This document shows positions 34,814 through 42,628 of a stretch of DNA of 64,000 bases, piece after piece (position 1 is the stretch's first letter; the number at the start of each line of letters is the position of its first letter). Source of the DNA: Bariatricus massiliensis (lineage in GTDB: Bacteria > Bacillota > Clostridia > Lachnospirales > Lachnospiraceae); the NCBI RefSeq assembly GCF_900086725.1, contig NZ_LT574836.1, positions 244,199 to 308,198 of the forward strand, in the 5' to 3' direction. Under the pieces are notes generated by a model. It searched no databases. It had not been told where the DNA came from and saw only the letters and a list, made by a program, of their open reading frames with translations. The position numbers were made by a program, and so were the translations under genes.

Positions 34814-35680
34814 ATGAAAGAATACATAATCATTACAGACAGCACCGTGGATTTACCAAAAGAATATGTTACGGAGGAACTAGGGATACCATACATTCCA
34901 CTTTCCTATATCATAGATGGAGAGACTTATGAAGACATGAGCGGGCTCACTGGTAAAGAATTTTTTGTGAAGATTCGTGCAGGTTCCATGCCTACTACAT
35001 CTCAGATAAATCCAGAGCAGGCCAGAGAGGCACTTACTCCATATTTGAAGGAAGGAAAGGATGTTCTTTATTTAGGTTTCTCATCGGCCCTGAGTGGGAG
35101 TTATAACAGTGTACGAATGGCGATGGAAGAGCTGAGGGAGGAGTATCCCGGCCAAACGCTTATTGCGATAGATACACTTTGTGCTTGTCTGGGCGAGGGA
35201 CTTCTCGTGTACAAGGCAGTGCAGCTAAAGCGGGCAGGGAAGACAATCGAGGAAGTGGCTGAATGGGTGGAAGCGAACAAGCTTCATATTATGCATAATG
35301 TTACGGTGGACGACCTTTTCCATCTTCACCGTGGCGGCAGGGTATCCAAAGCGACAGCTATCGTGGGTACTATGGTGAAGATCAAACCTATTATCCACAT
35401 GGACGATAATGGCGCCCTGAGCGTAATTGGAAAAGAGAGAGGGCGTAAAAAGTCACTGCATAAGATAGTGGATATGGCGGTAGAACAGTCGAAGGGCTGG
35501 GAGAACGATATCGTCATGATTACCCACGGCGACTGCGAGGAAGACGCACAGTATGTGGCAGAGCTCGTGAAAGAAAAGATGGGAATCAGCAATATCCTTA
35601 TCAATTGTATAGGAACGGTAATCGGAAGCCACACAGGCCCGGGCGTAGTTGCTGTATTCTGTATGGGAGAAAAGCGTTAA
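34814..35680 (+). CDS. DegV family fatty-acid-binding protein
   Basis: 288 residues. DegV/FakB-like fold that binds a fatty acid for fatty acid kinase. Motifs TDSTVDLP (about 8-15), TTSQINPEQ, YLGFSSALSGSYNSVRMA, DTLCACLGEGLLVY and HRGGRVSKATAIVG. Functions as FakB only with a FakA partner, which is not in the window. ATG 34814 follows ATAGGAGGGGTTGCGCA. Confidence 0.9.
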   Translation: MKEYIIITDSTVDLPKEYVTEELGIPYIPLSYIIDGETYEDMSGLTGKEFFVKIRAGSMPTTSQINPEQAREALTPYLKEGKDVLYLGFSSALSGSYNSVRMAMEELREEYPGQTLIAIDTLCACLGEGLLVYKAVQLKRAGKTIEEVAEWVEANKLHIMHNVTVDDLFHLHRGGRVSKATAIVGTMVKIKPIIHMDDNGALSVIGKERGRKKSLHKIVDMAVEQSKGWENDIVMITHGDCEEDAQYVAELVKEKMGISNILINCIGTVIGSHTGPGVVAVFCMGEKR

Positions 35681-35694
35681 GATAGTAGAATATA

Positions 35695-35733
35695 AAATAT
35701 CCGCGATATCATTCCGATATCGCGGATATTTTT
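35695..35733. terminator. Terminator after degV
   Basis: AATATCCGCGATATC pairs with GATATCGCGGATATT around ATTCC, then T. Confidence 0.92.
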
Positions 35734-35770
35734 ATAATATAGAACACTTCGGCCCCTATGTTATAAAAAT

Positions 35771-35792
35771 CCCTTCGGAGGATGTGCACAAT
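35771..35792 (+). repeat. Dispersed short repeat, copy 2
   Basis: CCCTTCGGAGGATGTGCA then CAAT; partner of 9917-9942. Lies between the degV terminator and the end of the SNF transporter. Confidence 0.4.
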
Positions 35793-35829
35793 GGGCAGAG
35801 GAAAGCAGCTTCGCAGCCGCACTTTGTTT

Positions 35830-37185
35830 TTACAGGGAGAAGAAGCCGAGCGCATTGGCGACGGAGCTTACGAGGATTGCGACTAAGAACCATGGGGCAA
35901 TCCATTTAATCATGACATTGAACATCTTTTCCGATTTGAACTTTCCGTCTGTTGCTTTGACTTCGTCGGCAATGACTTTAGGCTTGATTATGAAGCCTAC
36001 AAATATGCAAGTAAAGATTGCCACTATAGGCATGAGTACACTGTTGCTTACAAAGTCCATAATATCGAGGATCGTCATTTCTCCAAGCGATATGTCGCTC
36101 AGCAGTCCGAAACCGAGCGAAGGAAGCAGGCCCAGCAGGAAAGAGAAAGCGGTCACAATCAGACAGGCATTCAGGCGTTTTATGTGAAATTTATCTATGA
36201 TAATAGATACAATGGTCTCCATCAATGAGATGGCGGACGTCAGGGCGGCCAGAAGGACAAGAAGGAAAAAGACCGTTCCAATTAACCCGCCCATGGGCAT
36301 GCTGTTGAACACCTTGGGGAGTGTGATGAACATGAGTCCCGGACCTGCGCTGAGAGCAGATTGATCGCCGCCAGTGAAGGCGAAGACACCGGGAATAATC
36401 ATAAGACCTGCGAGGAAAGCGATTCCGGTATCAAAGATTTCAATTTGGCGCACCGCACCCTCCAGATGGTTCTCTTTCTTCATATAAGAGCCGTAAGTCA
36501 CCATGATTCCCATAGCCAGAGACATAGAATAGAAGAGCTGGCCCATGGCGGCGAGAATGGTCTTTACAGAAAAATTCTTGAAATTAGGTTTCAAATAATA
36601 AATAACACCGTCCATTGCTCCGTCGATGGTACAGGTATAGATTGCGATGACCAGAGTAAGAAGAACGAGAATCGGCATCATAATCTTACTCACTTTTTCA
36701 ATACCCTTTTCGACACCAAGGATAACTATGACAGCAGTGATTCCTAAAAAGAGGCTGAACCAGAGAATTGGTCCGCCTGTCTGGGAGATAAAAGCAGTAA
36801 AGTAATTGTCGCCGGCCGCAGCCTGCACCTCACCGCCGATAAAAGAAGCAAGGTATTTGGTCACCCAGCCTCCAATTACAGAATAATAAGGAAAGATTAT
36901 AATAGGTACAAAGGAAGCCAAAACTCCCAGAAACCCGAATCTCTTATCCAGAGCTTTGAAAGCCCCGATGGCGCTCAAACCTGTCTTGCGGCCGATAGCA
37001 ATCTCCGCAATCATAAGTGTGAAGCCGAATGTGACCGCCAGTATCAGATAGACCAGTAAAAAGCTGCCGCCCCCGTATTTTGCTGCCAGATACGGAAAAC
37101 GCCAGATATTTCCCAGTCCCACGGCTGAGCCGGCTGCCGCGAGTACAAAGCCCAGCCTGCTTGAAAAGCTGCTTCTTTCTTTCAT
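35830..37185 (-). CDS. Sodium-dependent (SNF family) transporter
   Basis: Neurotransmitter:sodium symporter family, probable amino-acid uptake (tryptophan, tyrosine or branched chain; not resolvable). 451 residues with about eleven or twelve helices. N-terminal SRLGFVLAAAGSAVGLGNIWRFPYLAAKYGGG holds the Na+/substrate site of TM1. Start ATG 37185 (MKERSSF) follows GAGGAGGAATTACAT; the upstream ATG at 37212 precedes that ribosome site. Converges on degV. Confidence 0.9.
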   Translation of the reverse strand: MKERSSFSSRLGFVLAAAGSAVGLGNIWRFPYLAAKYGGGSFLLVYLILAVTFGFTLMIAEIAIGRKTGLSAIGAFKALDKRFGFLGVLASFVPIIIFPYYSVIGGWVTKYLASFIGGEVQAAAGDNYFTAFISQTGGPILWFSLFLGITAVIVILGVEKGIEKVSKIMMPILVLLTLVIAIYTCTIDGAMDGVIYYLKPNFKNFSVKTILAAMGQLFYSMSLAMGIMVTYGSYMKKENHLEGAVRQIEIFDTGIAFLAGLMIIPGVFAFTGGDQSALSAGPGLMFITLPKVFNSMPMGGLIGTVFFLLVLLAALTSAISLMETIVSIIIDKFHIKRLNACLIVTAFSFLLGLLPSLGFGLLSDISLGEMTILDIMDFVSNSVLMPIVAIFTCIFVGFIIKPKVIADEVKATDGKFKSEKMFNVMIKWIAPWFLVAILVSSVANALGFFSL

Positions 37186-37281
37186 ATGTAATTCCTCCTC
37201 ATAATCTCTCAAAACTTGTGTTTTTTTGACAAATGTATTATCATTATGCCATGAATACTATAGGATTTCAAGAAAAAAGTG

Positions 37282-37310
37282 TTGACAATAAAGGCTGACT
37301 GTGGTAAATT
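37282..37310 (+). promoter_or_regulatory. Promoter of infC-rpmI-rplT
   Basis: TTGACA 37282-37287, 17 bp, TAAATT 37305-37310. Confidence 0.7.
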
Positions 37311-37316
37311 ATAACT

Positions 37317-37480
37317 TGCGTGAAGCAAAAAATAAAGAAGAGTATCCACTCTCACCTTAGCGCATAGGGCGACTAATGGTTAGATATTGAAACAAAGCTA
37401 TTATCCTGAAACAGGAGATAGTCTGTGTTGATTTATACGAAGTGGATAGTCTGAAACTATTCACTATTTTTTTATTTTAT
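37317..37480 (+). promoter_or_regulatory. Ribosomal-protein leader (L20-type attenuator)
   Basis: A ~160-base leader ends in a terminator: GTGGATAGT (37442-37450) pairs with ACTATTCAC (37456-37464), then a T run. The 5' arm AGTGGATA (37441-37448) is also complementary to TATCCACT near the leader start (37343-37350), so terminator and long-range pairing exclude each other. Position ahead of infC matches known L20 autoregulatory leaders; membership of a named RNA family needs a covariance search. Confidence 0.75.
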
Positions 37481-37494
37481 GGAGGTGCACAACA

Positions 37495-38001
37495 ATTAGC
37501 GATTTAATGATCAACGAACAAATCCGCGACAGAGAGGTACGTGTGGTTAGTGAGAGTGGGGAACAATTAGGAATTATGCCGACGAAGGAAGCTATGAAGC
37601 TTGCGTTGGAAGCGGAGCTGGATCTTGTGAAAATTGCTCCTACAGCAAAGCCGCCTGTATGTAAGATTATCGACTACGGTAAATACAAATATGAGCTTGC
37701 TAGAAAAGATAAGGAAGCAAAAAAGAAACAGAAGACTGTTGACGTAAAAGAAGTGCGTCTCTCACCAAATATTGACACGAACGATTTGAACACAAAGGTA
37801 AATAATGCGAAAAAGTTTATCTCTAAAGGCAACAAAGTGAAAGTGACTCTTCGCTTCAGGGGAAGAGAGATGGCTCACATGCATCAGAGCAGACACATTC
37901 TTGATGACTTTGCAAAGCTTCTGAGTGATGTCGCTGTTGTTGAAAAACAGCCGAAACTGGAGGGCCGTAGCCTGAGCATGGTTTTAACTGAAAAACGTTA
38001 A
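37495..38001 (+). CDS. infC: Translation initiation factor IF-3, ATT start
   Basis: Binds 30S subunits and checks start codons. 168 residues with the ATT start at 37495: ATT AGC GAT TTA ATG. GGAGGT (37481-37486) lies 8 bases before ATT, whereas the ATG at 37507 is 20 bases away. An AUU start is the classic autoregulatory device of infC. Motifs EQIRDREVRVVSESGEQLGI, IDYGKYKYE and KVTLRFRGREMAH. First gene of the infC-rpmI-rplT operon. Confidence 0.93.
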   Translation: MSDLMINEQIRDREVRVVSESGEQLGIMPTKEAMKLALEAELDLVKIAPTAKPPVCKIIDYGKYKYELARKDKEAKKKQKTVDVKEVRLSPNIDTNDLNTKVNNAKKFISKGNKVKVTLRFRGREMAHMHQSRHILDDFAKLLSDVAVVEKQPKLEGRSLSMVLTEKR

Positions 38002-38034
38002 AAATAAATTATTAAACATAAGGAGGAATTTATC

Positions 38035-38232
38035 ATGCCAAAAATTAAAACAAATAGAGCAGCTGCAAAGCGCTTCAAAAAAACTGGAACAGGTAAGTTA
38101 AAAAGAAACAAAGCTTATAAAAGCCATATCTTAACAAAGAAGTCTACTAAGAGAAAAAGAAACCTTAGACATGCAGTTATCACTGATGCTACAAACGTTA
38201 AGAACATGAAAAAGGTATTACCATATCTGTAG
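38035..38232 (+). CDS. rpmI: Ribosomal protein bL35
   Basis: 65 residues, MPKIKTNRAAAKRFKKTGTG, very basic, typical of bL35. AAGGAGGAATTTATC before ATG 38035. Middle gene of the operon. Confidence 0.97.
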   Translation: MPKIKTNRAAAKRFKKTGTGKLKRNKAYKSHILTKKSTKRKRNLRHAVITDATNVKNMKKVLPYL

Positions 38233-38263
38233 GATAGGCAGAAGATAGAAGGAGGATTAAGAA

Positions 38264-38620
38264 ATGGCAAGAATTAAAGGCGGCATGAACGCTAAAAAGA
38301 AACATAACAGAACTTTAAAATTAGCAAAAGGATATAGAGGAGCCCGCTCCAAACAGTACAGAGTTGCAAAACAGTCTGTAATGAGAGCGCTCACATCTGC
38401 ATACGCAGGAAGAAAGCAGAGAAAACGTCAGATGCGTCAGTTATGGATTGCACGTATCAACGCAGCTGCTAGAATGAATGGATTATCATACAGCAAGTTG
38501 ATGCACGGACTCAAAGTAGCCGGTGTTGACATGAACAGAAAAATGCTTGCTGAGATGGCAGTTAACGACGCTGCTGGATTTACAACAATGGCAGAAGTTG
38601 CTAAGAAAGCATTGGCTTAA
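38264..38620 (+). CDS. rplT: Ribosomal protein bL20
   Basis: 118 residues, MARIKGGMNAKKKHNRTLKL and GYRGARSKQYRVAKQSV. Binds 23S rRNA early in 50S assembly and in Firmicutes represses its own operon through the leader. AGAAGGAGGATTAAGAA precedes the ATG. Confidence 0.97.
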   Translation: MARIKGGMNAKKKHNRTLKLAKGYRGARSKQYRVAKQSVMRALTSAYAGRKQRKRQMRQLWIARINAAARMNGLSYSKLMHGLKVAGVDMNRKMLAEMAVNDAAGFTTMAEVAKKALA

Positions 38621-38645
38621 TACTTTGAAGTTTGAGAGAAGAGGG

Positions 38646-38679
38646 AAGACTCGCAGGCAGTATGCTTGCGGGTCTTTTT
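38646..38679 (+). terminator. Terminator after rplT
   Basis: AAGACTCGCAGGC pairs with GCTTGCGGGTCTT, then T residues. Confidence 0.88.
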
Positions 38680-38691
38680 CATAACTTAGCA

Positions 38692-38719
38692 AGTTAAAGT
38701 TGACTTGCCCACTTTATTC
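38692..38719 (+). repeat. 28-bp dispersed repeat, second copy
   Basis: Matches 15458-15485 at 24 of 28 positions. Here the central palindrome has decayed (GTTGAC/GCCCAC). Both copies lie just after a terminator. Confidence 0.4.
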
Positions 38720-38760
38720 AAATGATAAAAAATAAATTCAAATGAACGAGAGGTGTGTAC

Positions 38761-40062
38761 ATGCAAGAGCTTACTAGGCTGATCAAAGAAGATATGAAAC
38801 CGGCGCTTGGGGTGACGGAGCCGGGAGCGATAGCATATGCAGTCGCTTCGGCGAAAGAATATGTGTCCGGCAAAATTATAAAAGTAGAAGTTGCCCTAAA
38901 TTCGGGAATGTACAAAAACGGCTATACTTGCGGAATTCCCAATTCATCGGAATATGGTAATCTGCATGCGGCGGCGCTTGGAGCGGTCGGGGCAGACGCA
39001 GGGCTGGGACTACAGTCTTTGGCTTATATCACGGAGGAGGACAACAAGATAGCCAAGCGTATGGTGGAAGAGGGAATCGTTGAGGTCATGTTAGATCACA
39101 TCGGCTCGGACATCACCATCGACGCAACAGTTAAAACAGAACTGGATTGCTGTACCGTCTACATCCGGGGGAGCCATACTGGGATTTGTGCTGTGGAGAA
39201 GAATGGGGAGATGCTCGAGGGAAGCCGTGATGCTCTGGCGCTTAAAGCGGAGCTGGCAGGGCAGGAAGAAGCAGCGGTTATCCACAAGTATACATTCCGG
39301 GAGATTTTGGACTATGTGAGAGTGGTTCCTGTGGAGGAGATAGCGTTTATAAGAGAAGCCTATACTGTTAACATGGAATTATTGAAAGCGGGTCTGGAAT
39401 CCGGACATATGACTATCGGCCCCATGCTCTTAAAAGAAAATGGAAACAGAGTAATATCGGAAGACGCACAGAAGACAGCCCAGCTCTTATGTAATGGGAC
39501 GATTGAAGCAAGGGTGATGGGACTAAATAAGCCGGCCATGAGCATTACGGGAAGCGGTGCCCACGGCATTATTGCAACCATGCCGCTTTATGCCTGTCAT
39601 AAAGCTGAGGGAGGCGCGGAAGATGATGAAAAGCTGCTGCGGGCCACGGCCCTCAGTTATCTCATCACTATGTATATCAAAGAGTATTCAGGGAAATTAT
39701 CGGCATTCTGCGGCTGTGGGATAGCGGCGGGGACCGGAATGGCATGCGGTCTTGCTTTTATGAGAGACGCGTCTGAGCGTGAGCTTATCATGGTAATTCA
39801 AAATATGGCATCCGGCCTGACGGGAATGATATGCGACGGCGGCAATCAAGGATGTGCGATGAAGGGGATTGTAGCTGTGGATGCGGCATTTAGGGCGGTG
39901 GAGATGGCCATTCAGGGAATCTGCATTGAGAATATGCATGGAATAAATGGGAAGACCCCTGAGGAAACAATGTACAATATGGGGTGCATCGCTTCCCCGG
40001 GAATGGAAAAAACAGAGAAGGTAATTCTTGAAATTATGAGCCGGACGGGGCGTAAAGCTTAA
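38761..40062 (+). CDS. cyuA: L-cysteine desulfidase (CyuA/YhaM family)
   Basis: 4Fe-4S enzyme that splits L-cysteine to pyruvate, H2S and ammonia. 433 residues. Begins MQELTRLIKEDMKPALGVTEPGAIA. Cluster cysteines are visible in AFCGCGIAAGTGMACG and MICDGGNQGCAMKG, as in the serine-dehydratase alpha-like family. ATG 38761 is taken, with GAGAGGTG 7 bases ahead; GTG 38755 would overlap that site. Possible source of sulfide and of detoxification of excess cysteine. Confidence 0.88.
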   Translation: MQELTRLIKEDMKPALGVTEPGAIAYAVASAKEYVSGKIIKVEVALNSGMYKNGYTCGIPNSSEYGNLHAAALGAVGADAGLGLQSLAYITEEDNKIAKRMVEEGIVEVMLDHIGSDITIDATVKTELDCCTVYIRGSHTGICAVEKNGEMLEGSRDALALKAELAGQEEAAVIHKYTFREILDYVRVVPVEEIAFIREAYTVNMELLKAGLESGHMTIGPMLLKENGNRVISEDAQKTAQLLCNGTIEARVMGLNKPAMSITGSGAHGIIATMPLYACHKAEGGAEDDEKLLRATALSYLITMYIKEYSGKLSAFCGCGIAAGTGMACGLAFMRDASERELIMVIQNMASGLTGMICDGGNQGCAMKGIVAVDAAFRAVEMAIQGICIENMHGINGKTPEETMYNMGCIASPGMEKTEKVILEIMSRTGRKA

Positions 40063-40090
40063 AATGATATTTAAGAAGGAGAGGAAAATC

Positions 40091-40639
40091 ATGGAAAATA
40101 ACAGAGGAAATTTACGAGACATTTATTTTGCCGGAGGATGCTTTTGGGGCGTGGAGGAGTATTTTTCCAGAGTTCCGGGCGTCGTTGATACGATATCAGG
40201 TTATGCCAACGGCCGTACCGAAAATCCTACCTATGAGGAGGTATGTTCGGACGCAACTGGATTTGCAGAGACTGTCCATGTGAAATATAATCCAGAGATT
40301 GTAGGTTTAAAGACGCTGACGGCCTTGTTCTTTGAAATTATCGATCCGGTCAGTGTAAATCGTCAGGGAAGTGACAGTGGTACCCAGTACCGTACAGGAA
40401 TCTACTATACGGAGACGGAAGATAAGGCGCTCGTTGAAGCGATGCTGGGCGAACTGCAAAAGAAATATGTAGAGCCACTGGCGGTGGAGCTTCAGCCTCT
40501 TATGAATTTTTATGCCGCAGAAAATTATCATCAGGATTATCTGCAGAAAAATCCCGGCGGTTACTGCCATATTGATTTCAGCAGTCTTGAGCGGCTGGAG
40601 ACGTTGCCGGACGGGACGGTAAATATGACAGCTGAGTAA
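40091..40639 (+). CDS. msrA: Peptide methionine-S-sulfoxide reductase A
   Basis: Repairs methionine S-sulfoxide in proteins. 182 residues. Catalytic Cys in FAGGCFWGVEEYFSRVPGV, with SGYANGRTENPTYEEVC and NYHQDYLQKNPGGYC. ATG 40091 follows AAGGAGAGGAAAATC; an earlier ATG at 40064 would precede it. No fused MsrB. Follows cyuA after 28 bp. Confidence 0.95.
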   Translation: MENNRGNLRDIYFAGGCFWGVEEYFSRVPGVVDTISGYANGRTENPTYEEVCSDATGFAETVHVKYNPEIVGLKTLTALFFEIIDPVSVNRQGSDSGTQYRTGIYYTETEDKALVEAMLGELQKKYVEPLAVELQPLMNFYAAENYHQDYLQKNPGGYCHIDFSSLERLETLPDGTVNMTAE

Positions 40640-40646
40640 AATTGTG

Positions 40647-40675
40647 TTGACACCTATAAAAAATAGTGTTATATT
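40647..40675 (+). promoter_or_regulatory. Promoter of the DnaJ-like gene
   Basis: TTGACA 40647-40652, 17 bp, TATATT 40670-40675. Confidence 0.7.
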
Positions 40676-40735
40676 ACATGTAGAACAACTATAATAAATG
40701 TAACACTGCGTGTATAAGGACGTGAGGTGAGCACA

Positions 40736-41704
40736 ATGGCAGTAAAGAAAGATTATTACGATACACTTGAGATTGATAGAGGAGCTGACGAGACCACAAT
40801 TAAGAAAGCGTACCGGAAGCTGGCGAAAAAATATCATCCCGACACGAACGCCGGGGATGAGCAGGCGGAACAGAAGTTCAAAGAGGTGACAGAGGCATAC
40901 AATGTCCTGAGTGACAGTGAAAAGAGAAAGCTGTACGATCAGTTCGGACATGCGGCTTTCGATGGAAACGCGGCCGATGCCGGTGCTTACGGAGGCGCAT
41001 ATCAGGAATATCACTTTGACGGTGGAAACGTGGATGACATTTTTGGAGACATATTCGGAGACATATTCCGAAATGGCAAGTCCGGAAGCTATGAGTATCA
41101 CGGTTTTGGCGGAGGGTTCGGCGGCGACAGCTTCAGCAGGAAGGGAGCCGACCTGCGGGCAGATGTGTCGGTAAGCTTTGAGGAGGCTGTCTTTGGCTGT
41201 GACAAGATGATTAGTCTGCAGAATATGGAGAAGGGGGACGGCACGTTGCAGACCCTTCAGGTTCATATACCTGCCGGTATTGAGAGCGGGAAGAGCATCC
41301 GTCTGCGGGGTAAGGGCATGCCGGGAGTGAACGGAGGCGCATGCGGTGATCTGCTTCTGAAGGTGAATGTGGGAGAAAAGCCGGGATATGAGCGCCGGGG
41401 GCAGGATATCTATACGACATCTTTTGTTCCATTTACGACTGCCGTGCTGGGCGGTGAGATTCGTGTACCGACACTGTACGGAGAGGTAATCTGTAAAGTG
41501 AAAGAGGGCACTCAGTCAGGCACAAAGATCCGGCTCAAAGGGAAAGGTGTCGTATCGATGAAAAGACCTGATGTGTATGGCGACCAGTATGTGACCGTAC
41601 AGATTGAAGTTCCCCACAACTTAAGTCAGGAGGCAAAACAGAAATTACAGGAATTTGAACAGATATACAGGCACGGCGCTAAAAAGAGACATGCTGCCGG
41701 GTAG
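40736..41704 (+). CDS. DnaJ-like co-chaperone without zinc finger (CbpA type)
   Basis: Co-chaperone that stimulates DnaK. 322 residues: J domain at about 3-70 with the HPD triad in KKYHPDTN, a Gly/Phe-rich segment (about 75-135) with a duplicated DIFGDIFGDIFR stretch, then two beta-barrel client-binding domains. The CxxCxGxG repeats of DnaJ are absent, which makes it a CbpA/class II protein. ATG 40736 follows GTGAGGTGAGCACA. Own promoter, not in a dnaK operon. Confidence 0.92.
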   Translation: MAVKKDYYDTLEIDRGADETTIKKAYRKLAKKYHPDTNAGDEQAEQKFKEVTEAYNVLSDSEKRKLYDQFGHAAFDGNAADAGAYGGAYQEYHFDGGNVDDIFGDIFGDIFRNGKSGSYEYHGFGGGFGGDSFSRKGADLRADVSVSFEEAVFGCDKMISLQNMEKGDGTLQTLQVHIPAGIESGKSIRLRGKGMPGVNGGACGDLLLKVNVGEKPGYERRGQDIYTTSFVPFTTAVLGGEIRVPTLYGEVICKVKEGTQSGTKIRLKGKGVVSMKRPDVYGDQYVTVQIEVPHNLSQEAKQKLQEFEQIYRHGAKKRHAAG

Positions 41705-41708
41705 AAAA

Positions 41709-41744
41709 ACAGGCTCGGAATCCGAAAGGATTCCGGGCCTGTCT
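41709..41744 (-). terminator. Terminator, best for the minus-strand DUF305 gene
   Basis: ACAGGCTCGGAATCC and GGATTCCGGGCCTGT with GAAA loop. The T-rich tail is on the minus strand. Confidence 0.7.
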
Positions 41745-41750
41745 GGCATA

Positions 41751-42446
41751 TTAGCTGTTGTGTGCGGCTGATACTCTTTTCAGAATATCCTGCATCTGGG
41801 CAATTTCTGTCTGTTGTGCTTCTATAATACTCTGTGCCAGAATAGTCACTTGTTCTTCATCCGTGTTTCCCAATATAGCCTGTGCCATCTCCACCGCCAT
41901 CTGGTGATGCATAATCATGCCTTCTGCAAATGCTGCTTCCACATTCGCGGGTGTCTCATGAGAAGCATGGCTGGAATGGTGGGAAGACATCATTTTATCG
42001 TACCCCTCAAGATAGGCCTTTTCCTGTTCAAGGTTCTGAGCGCCTCCATCTTTGATTTCACTGGCAAATGCCTGCATCTGTTGAATTTCTTGCTTTTGCA
42101 TCTGGACGATGTTTTCGGCAAGCTTACGAAGTTCCTCGTCTCTGCCGCCGTATTTCATATAGCTTTCACACATCTCGACTGCAGCCTGATGATGAGGAAT
42201 CATCCCGTTCAGAAAATCCAGAGCCGCGTTGCCTGTTGACTCTACATTTGTCATATCTTCCATCATCTTAGCCATCAAGGCGTCTTGTTCTTTTAAGTAG
42301 TTGCGAAGGTTGTCGCTGCCGGCCGTGTCTGAGGACGGAGAGTCGTTCCGTGTTTTCGCGTTTCCACCAAGAGCGGCCCAAATAATCAGTAAGATGATAA
42401 TAAGTGCGGCTATGCCGCATGTCCAATAAATAGTTTTTTTATTCAT
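41751..42446 (-). CDS. DUF305 membrane-anchored protein
   Basis: 231 residues. N-terminal membrane anchor (about 6-28), Ser/Asp-rich linker, then two ferritin-like four-helix DUF305 halves, each with the MIPHHQAAVEM / MIMHHQMAVEMAQ motif and Gln-rich QMQKQEIQQMQ / EAQQTEIAQMQ helices. His/Met-rich composition suggests metal (copper or similar) binding outside the membrane. ATG 42446 has GGAGG 5 bases ahead. Confidence 0.85.
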   Translation of the reverse strand: MNKKTIYWTCGIAALIIILLIIWAALGGNAKTRNDSPSSDTAGSDNLRNYLKEQDALMAKMMEDMTNVESTGNAALDFLNGMIPHHQAAVEMCESYMKYGGRDEELRKLAENIVQMQKQEIQQMQAFASEIKDGGAQNLEQEKAYLEGYDKMMSSHHSSHASHETPANVEAAFAEGMIMHHQMAVEMAQAILGNTDEEQVTILAQSIIEAQQTEIAQMQDILKRVSAAHNS

Positions 42447-42523
42447 GATTTCCTCCATACGATTAGCATGTCCGCTGAAATTCTTTTTTATTCCCGGCTA
42501 TATTAAAAATAGTCTTTATAACT

Positions 42524-42564
42524 TACCGGTGCTACGGGAGATAACCTGCGCTACGGTACTGGTA
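42524..42564 (+). promoter_or_regulatory. Repeated motif upstream of the AraC-type gene
   Basis: Direct repeats GTGCTACGG (42529-42537) and GCGCTACGG (42548-42556), 19 bp apart, inside an imperfect inverted repeat TACCGGT (42524-42530) / ACTGGTA (42558-42564). A plausible binding site for the regulator itself or a neighbour. Confidence 0.4.
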
Positions 42565-42628
42565 TTATGGTTAAAATGCGCCGAAGGCGGGCAGATTATA
42601 ACATGAATAGTATGGGGAGAGTTAGAAA

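Noticed and set aside
37507..37509. ATG start for infC
   Set aside because: 20 bases from the ribosome site; ATT 37495 has ideal spacing and fits the family.
40307..41266. 319-codon minus-strand frame across msrA and the DnaJ-like gene
   Set aside because: Antisense to two firm genes; composition shows no domain and no good start.
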